Part shown: piece by piece, positions 1-6,542 of the stretch
Numbering within the stretch: position 1 is the stretch's first letter
Layout: every line of letters starts with the position of its first letter
Assembly: GCA_002432565.1 (NCBI GenBank)
Contig: DJFP01000235.1
Coordinates: 9,004-19,527, forward strand
Reading direction: 5' to 3'
Source of the DNA: Flavobacteriales bacterium UBA5869
Lineage (GTDB): Bacteria; Bacteroidota; Bacteroidia; Flavobacteriales_D; Crocinitomicaceae
DNA: 10,524 nt
Position numbers and translations under genes: made by a program
The notes under the pieces: model-generated
The model's input: the letters and a program-made list of their open reading frames with translations, nothing else
Databases searched by the model: none
What the model was told of the DNA's origin: nothing

Positions 1-923
1 TTTTCCTTGCGTTGTTCCTTCTTCTTTTCTTTCTCGCGCTTCTTCTCCACTTTCTTTTTTTCCTCGTTTACCAATTCCATTTTCCCGGATGCAAAGATTA
101 CTGTAGGAATGCGCTTCATTTTGCCGGCATCGAGGTATCCGCTCAACTTGATACGAAAAGGAAGCCGGTCTTTATCCCCCATAATTTTAAAAATAGTTTC
201 CAAAGGATGGTTCATTTTTATATTCATAGGGAGCTTCAGCACTTGTGAGGACTGCGGCCGGATAGAAACATCCCTCGGGAATTTTCCTTTCGAAGCCAAA
301 TCATCACCAATTATGATCTCGTATTGAAGGTCATGCAGATCCAGCGACAAGTTCTTCCCTTCATTGATGATACTCAGGAAAAGCTGTGCCTCTATATCTT
401 TCTTAAACAATTTGACCTTTTTATCGGTCTTCAGTATCTTGAATTTCGGAGGGACCGGAACTTCGATCTTTTTACTTTTGATAAACGGAACCTTCATTCC
501 TGAGTAAACAATTACTGCAGAAATACTTAAACCGGTAGAATCCTGATCCTGAAGGCTCATTATCTTATTGCGCGTATGGCTGATCGGGATCTTTACCGAA
601 AAGGTCACCGAATCTGATTGGCCGCTTTGCTGGTGGAGTCCCACATAGTTGCTGGTCGACACCAAAAGTGTTCCTCCGACCGCCAGATCACAGACTACAC
701 TATCAATATTCATTTCGTAAGGCGCCTTGTTAGTCACGATGGTATTCACTTCGATGTAGGCGGTATCCTGGTGGATATTCGCCTTTATCAAAGTTATTTC
801 AGTGACTTCCGGAACCAATAGATTGAGCATTTTATGCTTCTGGATAAAGAAGTAAATCAAATATCCGCCGCCGCCGAGAAGCAAGATCAGGATTATAGGC
901 CAAAGCCGAAATTTGAGTATCAT
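1..923 (-). CDS. Membrane-anchored LEA type-2 (WHy-like) domain protein, C-terminal end cut by window edge
   Basis: I translated this from the minus strand: 307 residues are present and the frame is still open at base 1. The start is the ATG at 923-921, which overlaps the stop of the upstream gene as ATGA. Residues 8-27 are a hydrophobic anchor containing GGGG (WPIILILLLGGGGYLIYFFI), so the rest probably faces the periplasm. Two beta-rich stretches look like LEA type-2 domains. The first (about 33-150) has TAYIEVNTIVTNKAPYEMN followed by IDSVVCDLAVGG; the second (about 160-280) has IEAQLFLSIINEGKNLSLDL, then polar PQSSQVLKLPMNIK. Both show the family's pattern of 'strand, N-x-x-P/N-beta turn, strand'. 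From about residue 288 the chain becomes almost only K, E and R. LEA-2 domains are known from plant desiccation proteins and bacterial envelope proteins; their ligand is unclear. The domain call rests on pattern recognition without a profile search. Confidence 0.72.
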   Translation of the reverse strand, partial: MILKFRLWPIILILLLGGGGYLIYFFIQKHKMLNLLVPEVTEITLIKANIHQDTAYIEVNTIVTNKAPYEMNIDSVVCDLAVGGTLLVSTSNYVGLHQQSGQSDSVTFSVKIPISHTRNKIMSLQDQDSTGLSISAVIVYSGMKVPFIKSKKIEVPVPPKFKILKTDKKVKLFKKDIEAQLFLSIINEGKNLSLDLHDLQYEIIIGDDLASKGKFPRDVSIRPQSSQVLKLPMNIKMNHPLETIFKIMGDKDRLPFRIKLSGYLDAGKMKRIPTVIFASGKMELVNEEKKKVEKKREKEKKKEQRKE

Positions 924-2185
924 GATTTCTTTTTACGTTTATTTTTTCGTTTTTCCCGTTTTTCTTTCTTTGCTTCTTTTTTTTCAGGGTTGCCACCGAA
1001 AACTTTTTCCAGGAATGTTTTCTTACCACCTTCTTTCAAGTTATTGATACTTATTGAATTATCCACAGACGGTTTTAAAGCATGCAGGAATGCATTTCGC
1101 AGAACATAGCTGATTGCCCGCCAAACATTTAAATGAACGTTATCAAACTCACCATTAAAATTGACCTTGGTTGCCAACTGTTCCTTCTTCTGATTTTGTA
1201 GTATTTCAGCAGCACTGGCAACAATAGTTTCCCAGAGAATCTGCTTGGCATCTCCTTCTTCTTTGTTCCATTGCACAACGTCCAGGTCTTTCATGAACGG
1301 TTTTACGTACCCTCCGAATTTTCCTTTTTTAGCAGCAAATTCGCCATACAAACTGAAGTTTCCTTTTTTGACATCGAAATTTCCATACTCCCGAAGAAAG
1401 TCATTCAGCAATACGAGGTTCAGGCTATTCATAGAAACGTTCATGTCAAAAGTTGGTTCCTTGGCCAATCCGTCGAATTTGGCATTGAGTGCAAACTTTC
1501 CTTCATACGCCACTGCACTGGCAGTAAGTGTTGCAGGAAGCAGTTCTTTACTATCTGTCACATTCGTGAGGTTGGTTGCCGTGATATTGAGATTCTTCAT
1601 AGCGACATCCAGTTTGGGTTTGGCCCCCAGATCGATATAATGCACTTGTCCGTTGTGAATGTCGAAGCGGTTGATCGTTACCGGCATCAAATCATCTACC
1701 AATTGTGCGAAATCGGCTGTATCTGCTTTCACATCCTCCCCTTTGTGACGATCCTTAACGAAATTAAGAACAGGTTCTTCCACACTGATCTCCCCCACAA
1801 TGGAACCATGGAAAATAGCACGCCATTCAATAGAAAGATCGATAGCAGGTGATTTGAAAAAAGGAATCGTATCTTTTTCTGCTGTTCCGGTTTTGCCTTT
1901 TTTCTCTACGCGTTTCAGAAGCTTGATATCTTTGATCACATACGCACCGCGGTACAGATGGATGTCGATATCATCGACATGTCCGTAGTATTCTTCCAGG
2001 TTCTCGAGCTTTCCGTTGACATACTTCAAAACGATATATGGCAGAAGAAGCCGGAAAATGACCAATACCACAATGATTGATCCCCAAATAATAAGGCGCT
2101 TTCTTTTTCTTTTTTTTCGTTCTTCCGGAGTCATAGCTTTTTTGCGCTCTCTCCGGCTCATTTTTGGCGTTTGTTTCTGTTCCAT
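920..2185 (-). CDS. DUF748-like (AsmA/TamB-related) membrane-anchored periplasmic protein
   Basis: 421 residues. A strongly basic N-terminus (1-30, including SRRERKK and RKKRKRKR) precedes one membrane segment at about 31-53 (LIIWGSIIVVLVIFRLLLPY), giving an N-in topology with a periplasmic body. The stretch at 168-190 (MPVTINRFDIHNGQVHYID, then LGAKP) matches the signature of DUF748 proteins: a hydrophobic strand, 'I/L-x-x-F/L-x-I-x-x-G', an aromatic, then D. DUF748 belongs with the AsmA-like repeat proteins, some of which bridge the two membranes and move lipids; that role is inferred here. At 421 residues it is shorter than the large AsmA/TamB/YhdP proteins. The C-terminus (about 385-421) is a lysine/arginine-rich tail. 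The ATG at 2185 has no Shine-Dalgarno-like sequence, as is usual in Bacteroidota. Its stop overlaps the start of the LEA-2 gene, so the two are probably co-translated. Confidence 0.75.
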   Translation of the reverse strand: MEQKQTPKMSRRERKKAMTPEERKKRKRKRLIIWGSIIVVLVIFRLLLPYIVLKYVNGKLENLEEYYGHVDDIDIHLYRGAYVIKDIKLLKRVEKKGKTGTAEKDTIPFFKSPAIDLSIEWRAIFHGSIVGEISVEEPVLNFVKDRHKGEDVKADTADFAQLVDDLMPVTINRFDIHNGQVHYIDLGAKPKLDVAMKNLNITATNLTNVTDSKELLPATLTASAVAYEGKFALNAKFDGLAKEPTFDMNVSMNSLNLVLLNDFLREYGNFDVKKGNFSLYGEFAAKKGKFGGYVKPFMKDLDVVQWNKEEGDAKQILWETIVASAAEILQNQKKEQLATKVNFNGEFDNVHLNVWRAISYVLRNAFLHALKPSVDNSISINNLKEGGKKTFLEKVFGGNPEKKEAKKEKREKRKNKRKKKS

Positions 2186-2282
2186 GGCAATTTGTTTAAA
2201 ATTGTGATGGCAAGCGGCACAAACCCGGTTAGTAATGGAGTGGATTCATTTATTGAAAGAAAAGATAGGTAAAAGAGTTTGA

Positions 2283-2297
2283 TTGTGTTTTACACAA
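2283..2297. promoter_or_regulatory. Perfect 6+3+6 dyad upstream of DUF748 gene
   Basis: TTGTGT and ACACAA are exact reverse complements separated by TTT. The centre is about 105 bp upstream of the DUF748 start at 2185. The size and symmetry would suit an operator for a dimeric regulator, but a single short AT-rich dyad can also arise by chance. No regulator gene is nearby. Confidence 0.25.
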
Positions 2298-2312
2298 AAA
2301 GTTAATTAATTC

Positions 2313-2354
2313 TAATTACGAATTATCAGCCTCGGCTGACCGAATTACGAATTA
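2313..2354. repeat. Direct repeat AATTACGAATTA flanking a small hairpin
   Basis: AATTACGAATTA occurs at 2314-2325 and again at 2343-2354. Between the copies lies TCAGCCTCGGCTGA (2326-2339), whose 6-bp arms are perfect reverse complements. The direct repeats could be a target-site duplication around a very small insertion, or simply part of a larger dispersed repeat. Confidence 0.45.
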
Positions 2355-2410
2355 AATGAATGATGGGTGGAGCGTGCCGCACGCGCAGGGTTCACTTTCA
2401 ATTATTTATT

Positions 2411-2657
2411 TCCCCTACTTTTTGCCAAGGCAGAAAAAGTAGGCCAAAAGAAAGCCACGAAGTGGATTGAAGACGAAGTATAGTTTCATTGAAACGTAAT
2501 ACGAGGTAGCCTTTGCACAATTACAGCATACAGCCAACCTGCCGATTCGAACCAACACTCGTAAAGACGGGATCCAAAATGCAATCCCGTAGTAGTTTTG
2601 CAAACACTACGGGATTAGCACTTTCCGGTATTGGTAAACGAATTGGCAGGCTGGCAG
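2411..2657. repeat. Probable dispersed palindromic element (MITE- or REP-like)
   Basis: The left part is a perfect 10-bp inverted repeat, CCTACTTTTT (2414-2423) with AAAAAGTAGG (2434-2443). The right part is a long-range inverted repeat: 2533-2549 (GCCAACCTGCCGATTCG) against 2639-2655 (CGAATTGGCAGGCTGGC), matching at 15 of 17 positions. It continues inward with ACCAA (2551-2555) against TTGGT (2631-2635), and a hairpin at 2583-2616 is nested inside. Sequences with the CCTACTTTTT/AAAAAGTAGG motif recur between genes in some Bacteroidota genomes, as I recall. Only one copy is visible here, so the dispersed nature is inference. Confidence 0.5.
2583..2616 (-). terminator. Long hairpin, possible terminator or RNA-stabilising stem downstream of the cysteine-cluster gene
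   Basis: AATCCCGTAGT (2583-2593) is the exact reverse complement of ACTACGGGATT (2606-2616). Inside, GTTT (2595-2598) pairs with AAAC (2602-2605) around the loop TGC, leaving one bulged base at 2594. Read on the minus strand it lies about 185 bases past the stop of the cysteine-cluster gene and is followed by GCATTTTGG rather than a clean run of T. A classical intrinsic terminator is therefore only possible, not clear. Confidence 0.35.
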
Positions 2658-2801
2658 TTTCATCAAAACATTCTTAGGACGGCTGACTATTTAGGGATTC
2701 TAAAACATTTCTACCGGTCGTGTAATTGGGTATTGGTACGCAGTGTTGATCTTTAATTTGGCGACTAAATCATAGAACCGAAAAATAAACCCAAAAGATC
2801 T

Positions 2802-3671
2802 TTACTTTTCTTCAGCTCCGTGGCTTTTGGCGATTTCGATCCAGTGTTCGGAAAGACCTTTGGAGTCGGCACCGATGGAATGCGATAAAAACAGGGCTAA
2901 CGCCATCATGAGAATAGCGGCTTCGCGGACGGCATCCAAAGTTGAAAAGGTTTCGGACAGTTCCTGAATTTTGGTATTCAGGAGTTCCTGGTGCCACTGA
3001 ACGAAGTCGAGAAGTTCGTTTGCATGTTCCTGCAAATCGGGAATCATTAGGAGATCCAGCCATTCAGCCGGGATTTGTTTACTTTGAGCAACGGCATCCA
3101 TTGTGCCCAATTTTCGCCAGGAAGCAAGCGTTTGGGTATCCCCTGATGCTGCCAAACCGGTATCGAGCAGTAATTCGAAGGCAATATCTGCCAGGTTCTG
3201 CAAGATTTCCAGGTAGGCATCCTGGGCTTGCTCGAACGCGCTTGTCTCCTGCCCCACCAGATATTCTTCCACCGTCAGTTTTGGAAGTTCGAGCACCTCC
3301 GGGCATTCTTTCAAACAGGGAAATTCAGAGCCCTCGTGCATGTATTGAGCCGTTCCGTTTTGGATCTGCCGGCCCAAAGGAAATAAGCGGCAAGCCAATG
3401 GTCGGGACGGGTGCACACTGCATCCCAGGCCGTCTGCATACAAACTACAGGAAGGTTTTCCTGTGTGATTGGGGGTTCCATTGAAAAGCAAAACAGTTCC
3501 GGCTGACCGGGTATGTTTCCTACGGAACTCTTCCGGGGAAATTCCCTTTGCCTGCGCCAAACGCATCAACTCCCAGGGATTGAGCCGTACCCTATTTCCA
3601 TGACAGCAGGTGCCAGCCCTTGAACAGGTTAAGGGGAGGGAATCCGAGCGATTTAACAGCGTATTTTTCAC
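2802..3671 (-). CDS. YkgJ-family cysteine-cluster protein (putative zinc/iron-chelating domain)
   Basis: 289 residues. The N-terminal half carries the CxxCxxCC-type cluster of the YkgJ family: TCSRAGTCCHG (Cys16, 22, 23), then CSLYADGLGCSVHPSRPLAC (Cys75, 84, 94) running into RLFP, with further Cys119 and Cys123. The 'C...C.(I/V)(Y/H)..RP..CR.FP' pattern is diagnostic; the family is thought to bind metal but its job is not well defined. The C-terminal half (about 130-289) is alpha-helical, without a motif I recognise. The start is a GTG at 3671. The next in-frame Met is residue 36, which would delete the first three cysteines, so GTG is the better choice. No ATG is in frame in the nearby open upstream sequence. 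Gaps on both sides suggest it is transcribed alone. Confidence 0.88.
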   Translation of the reverse strand: MKNTLLNRSDSLPLTCSRAGTCCHGNRVRLNPWELMRLAQAKGISPEEFRRKHTRSAGTVLLFNGTPNHTGKPSCSLYADGLGCSVHPSRPLACRLFPLGRQIQNGTAQYMHEGSEFPCLKECPEVLELPKLTVEEYLVGQETSAFEQAQDAYLEILQNLADIAFELLLDTGLAASGDTQTLASWRKLGTMDAVAQSKQIPAEWLDLLMIPDLQEHANELLDFVQWHQELLNTKIQELSETFSTLDAVREAAILMMALALFLSHSIGADSKGLSEHWIEIAKSHGAEEK

Positions 3672-3858
3672 GGGAGGAATAAAGGGTAAAGGTAGGAAAA
3701 AGAAAAATGCAGGATGTCTATATCCCGCATTGTTTTAAACGCTCAATTAACTCCGGATGATTTATTTCATGAACTTCATTACGAACCTTACTTTCTTAGT
3801 ATAGGTATTCTGACAATAGTTCAGGTGACAGTTTTGTACATTACCAGGTATCACATTT

Positions 3859-5325
3859 CTAGAACTTTACCAGCTTCTTCGAGTGCCAAACCCCGTTCGA
3901 TTGACAACGGATAATATATGTTCCTTTCTCCCAGGAAGCTGTTTCAATGGAAGAAACTATCCCAGAAGATGCAAACACCTTTTTCCCAGTCAGATCAAAT
4001 ACCTCAACGGATTCAAGTGATGCTGCATTTTCGATTTGAATGGATTCTGTGAAAGGATTCGGGTACACAGCGACGTCCGGATTATTTTCCAAATCTTCTA
4101 CACTTAAAATGCTGTAGATCGTTGGAGCCGTGTTTGCAGGGAAAGCATTGTCGTTACCCAATTTCATAATAAACATCGAACTTCCTCCGGTACTGAAGCC
4201 AGGATCGGAATGATACCCTACCAATACTGCATAACCATCATTGGTTTGAATAATTTCATTCATTTGGTCTTGTCCCAGTGCATTGTAGCCTGATCCGTAA
4301 CCAGCCCAGAAAAATGCCGCGTAATAACAATTGATCACAAAATCTTCTCCGCCTGCATAAGAGTACTGCGGATCATTGCCCTGTGTGACAACAAAATACC
4401 TGTCGCCGGGAGGTGCCGTATAATTTACGAATCCGGTGTAACGGCTCGGATGCTGCATGTAGAAATCATCCTGTGAAACAAAATTTCCGTCCTGCGCAAA
4501 GAATATGTGGTAATTGTCGGAATCTGTTTTGCCCACCTTTGTAGCTTCACCTACGCATTTAACCTGGTTGGAGACCCATTGAACGTCGTTCAGAATATAT
4601 TCCCCGTTACTTCCCGTCAAAGTATCCCAAATCAACGTACCATTGATGTGATAATACCCGGTATAAGCTTTGGACTTGAGTGAATCCGCCAGGTATCCCG
4701 TTCCTACAGCGGCAAAAGTGGTATCTGTTATCATCACGGCTTTATTGAAATAATCCACTCCGGCCCCGCCCTGCTGGTGATTCCAAATTTCATCCCCGTT
4801 CTTGTCAATTCGAACGAAGTATTGATCGGGGGTTTGCTCCGGATTGGCATCTGTTTCCCCCAGCATTACAATACTCGTATCCGGCAACAAAATGGCATCC
4901 CGGAAACGTTCCCAGCCTCCGTTATCGTACCATTTCTCCCATTGCTGATTGCCTGAAAGGTCTGTAAACACCACATAACCGTCAAAACCATTCGTACTGT
5001 TACTGGAAGATGTTCCAACAATGTAATACCCGTAATTCGGAACGAAAAGAACTCTTCTTCCCTCTTCAAACTCCGTTCCTCCATATTGCTTCGACCAAAC
5101 ATGAAAACCGTACTTATCCAGTTTCATTAAAAAAGCCTGTGAAGGTGCGTCCTCAAAACTGGAAGAAGAACCTGTAACGATGTAACTGCTGTCGGGCAGC
5201 TCAGCAATACCTTCTGCTTTATCGTACCCGCTTCCGCTAAAAACATGGTAAAATGCTATCTGTGCTCTCGATCCGAAAGCGAAAACAAGCAAAGATGAGG
5301 CGATAATATATCTTAGAATAACCAT
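3859..5325 (-). CDS. T9SS-exported repeat (propeller-like) protein with type A C-terminal sorting domain
   Basis: 488 residues. The signal peptide is at about 1-22 (MVILRYIIASSLLVFAFGSR, then AQ). The body repeats a blade-like unit, F-x-x-x-L/I-D-x-x-G-x-x-x-W...GG: FLMKLDKYGFHVWSKQYGG at 65-83, a copy at 117-137, YFVRIDKNGDEIWNHQQGG at 169-187, and weaker ones later. The last 69 residues (420-488) form a Por secretion tail: VYPNPFTESIQIEN, VEVFDLTGKKVF, GTYIIRC and a final KKLVKF. This domain is known to direct passage across the outer membrane by the type IX system, after which it is usually cleaved and the protein anchored or released. The gene overlaps the stop of the barrel gene by 13 bases, which points to coupled translation. 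Its substrate or binding role is unknown. Confidence 0.9.
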   Translation of the reverse strand: MVILRYIIASSLLVFAFGSRAQIAFYHVFSGSGYDKAEGIAELPDSSYIVTGSSSSFEDAPSQAFLMKLDKYGFHVWSKQYGGTEFEEGRRVLFVPNYGYYIVGTSSSNSTNGFDGYVVFTDLSGNQQWEKWYDNGGWERFRDAILLPDTSIVMLGETDANPEQTPDQYFVRIDKNGDEIWNHQQGGAGVDYFNKAVMITDTTFAAVGTGYLADSLKSKAYTGYYHINGTLIWDTLTGSNGEYILNDVQWVSNQVKCVGEATKVGKTDSDNYHIFFAQDGNFVSQDDFYMQHPSRYTGFVNYTAPPGDRYFVVTQGNDPQYSYAGGEDFVINCYYAAFFWAGYGSGYNALGQDQMNEIIQTNDGYAVLVGYHSDPGFSTGGSSMFIMKLGNDNAFPANTAPTIYSILSVEDLENNPDVAVYPNPFTESIQIENAASLESVEVFDLTGKKVFASSGIVSSIETASWEKGTYIIRCQSNGVWHSKKLVKF

Positions 5326-6542
5326 GACAAACGAATTACTGCTGATTGACCAAATCCTTTTTTAGACACCAAACCATAGATGTCGTCAGTACCTAACTGC
5401 ATACCTACTTTATTCCCGTGATATCCCAGCATCAGGCCTCCGCGAACCGTTGAAGAACCTCCGAAGGCAATATTTGCGGATGCTGAAATACGAGGAACAA
5501 AGCGATAGAATAATCCTGCAAACCCTGTCGGTACAATACCGATTGTAGGGTAAAAACGGATCCCAAAGAAGCTTTGCAATTTTTTGGAGGATGAAACATC
5601 TACCAATTTCATGACCTGGATATGAGCAGGTACCATCACCCAGCGCTTCACTGATTTCTTTTCTACATTCAGGGAATCCAGCAAGGAAAAGTCATCTCCG
5701 AACAGGTTTCCGCTGTTCTTGATCTGGTCTAGCGTAAAACCACTGAACCGATAGGTAGAATCCGGCGAATAACTGGTTTGAGGTTCAAACATATATGCCG
5801 CTCCCAGGTTCTGTACTGTAAACTGGAAAGTGGCCGAATCTTTCAACCAGGGAACTTTCAGGTAAAAATCAAAATCAACAGCGAACCCAATCCCTTTGCT
5901 AAATTGTTTCCCGGATGAATACCTCACATCCCCGTTCAAATGAAGACTAATCGAATCCATGTTCGGGTCCTGGGAGAATTCTCCTTTCCGGATATATCCG
6001 CCGAACTGATTTTGAACATTGATCGCATTCAAAGTCAAAGAGCTTCCAGTTTTCTTGTGATAGAACCCAAAACCTGCCTTCTGGAACTGCATCCCCGAAA
6101 TACGCGTTCCGGTTAAGGTTGCGGTGTCTGCCCCCAGGTAACTATTCCCGTAAAAGGTCATTTTGAAAGCATCTTTGGTATAATTGATATTTCCAATAGC
6201 ATAATAACCTGCTTTTACCAACCAGGAATATTTTCCGGATTTAAATAAGTCCGAAGCTCCGGAAACATAAGTGATTTCTCCCGATCCGAAAACCCCAAAA
6301 CGGTTATTCCCCCTGGTCGACTTCATAGTCCGGTCTTTCATTTCCGGATCAATATAACCACCGAAGGCCAAGGTATTTACGAATTCTTTCCGCATGGAAG
6401 TTCCTGTGACATCTAAATTTCCATTGATCAGGAGTCGGTTCTTCGTTAAAAGGCTGTCTCTGAAAACCGGAAAGGTTGATTGACCGAACAAGGAATTGCT
6501 CGTTAAAAGAATAACCGTCAGTCCAAAAAGTAGTTTCTTCAT
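5313..6542 (-). CDS. Outer-membrane beta-barrel protein (possibly DUF5723-like)
   Basis: 409 residues with a signal peptide at about 1-20 (MKKLLFGLTVILLTSNSLFG). The mature chain alternates hydrophobic and polar residues in strands separated by turns, for example LNGDVRYSSGKQFSKGIGF, FAVDFDFYLKVP and GGLMLGYHGNKVGMQLG. It ends in VIRLSWLF, a terminal aromatic strand of the kind recognised by the BAM machinery. DUF5723-like Bacteroidota barrels have this general size and look, but I cannot confirm that family. The ATG at 6542 shares its A with the upstream lipoprotein stop (TAATG), and the next gene overlaps its end by 13 bases. It thus sits in the centre of a three-gene envelope cassette. Pore, anchor or transport function cannot be told from sequence. 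Confidence 0.8.
   Translation of the reverse strand: MKKLLFGLTVILLTSNSLFGQSTFPVFRDSLLTKNRLLINGNLDVTGTSMRKEFVNTLAFGGYIDPEMKDRTMKSTRGNNRFGVFGSGEITYVSGASDLFKSGKYSWLVKAGYYAIGNINYTKDAFKMTFYGNSYLGADTATLTGTRISGMQFQKAGFGFYHKKTGSSLTLNAINVQNQFGGYIRKGEFSQDPNMDSISLHLNGDVRYSSGKQFSKGIGFAVDFDFYLKVPWLKDSATFQFTVQNLGAAYMFEPQTSYSPDSTYRFSGFTLDQIKNSGNLFGDDFSLLDSLNVEKKSVKRWVMVPAHIQVMKLVDVSSSKKLQSFFGIRFYPTIGIVPTGFAGLFYRFVPRISASANIAFGGSSTVRGGLMLGYHGNKVGMQLGTDDIYGLVSKKGFGQSAVIRLSWLF

Larger units (their letters stand above)
2186..2801. other. 616-bp intergenic region rich in inverted repeats, no convincing gene
   Basis: The gap lies between two minus-strand genes: it is downstream of the cysteine-cluster gene and upstream of the DUF748 gene. 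It holds a chain of dyads: 2283-2297, 2326-2339, 2372-2384, 2414-2443, 2455-2465, 2483-2495 and a nested structure at 2533-2655. It also has a direct repeat around 2313-2354. The only open frame (2415-2603, minus, 62 codons) is made from the repeat arms, is rich in C, F and Y, and does not look like a real protein. The stretch 2658-2801 shows no clear structure or gene. Confidence 0.7.

Noticed and set aside
1271..1852. 193-codon plus-strand open frame
   Set aside because: It is antisense inside the DUF748-like gene, with no signature of its own.
2414..2443. 10-bp inverted repeat as an intrinsic terminator
   Set aside because: It is followed by no T-run on either strand (GCCAAAAG on plus, GGAAATAAAT on minus); it fits a repeat element better.
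2533..2580. tRNA-like TTCGAAT T-loop on the minus strand
   Set aside because: The flanking bases do not form a 5-bp T-stem, and no acceptor, D or anticodon arms could be drawn.
2415..2603. 62-codon minus-strand open frame in the intergenic gap
   Set aside because: It is built from the arms of inverted repeats, has a C/F/Y-rich composition and no recognisable domain; it is probably a by-product of the repeat element.
2942..3484. 180-codon plus-strand open frame
   Set aside because: It lies wholly antisense within the cysteine-cluster gene, whose motif is clear; it is a shadow frame.
3714..3914. 66-codon plus-strand open frame
   Set aside because: It overlaps the 3' end of the T9SS-sorted gene on the opposite strand and has no domain or plausible start context.
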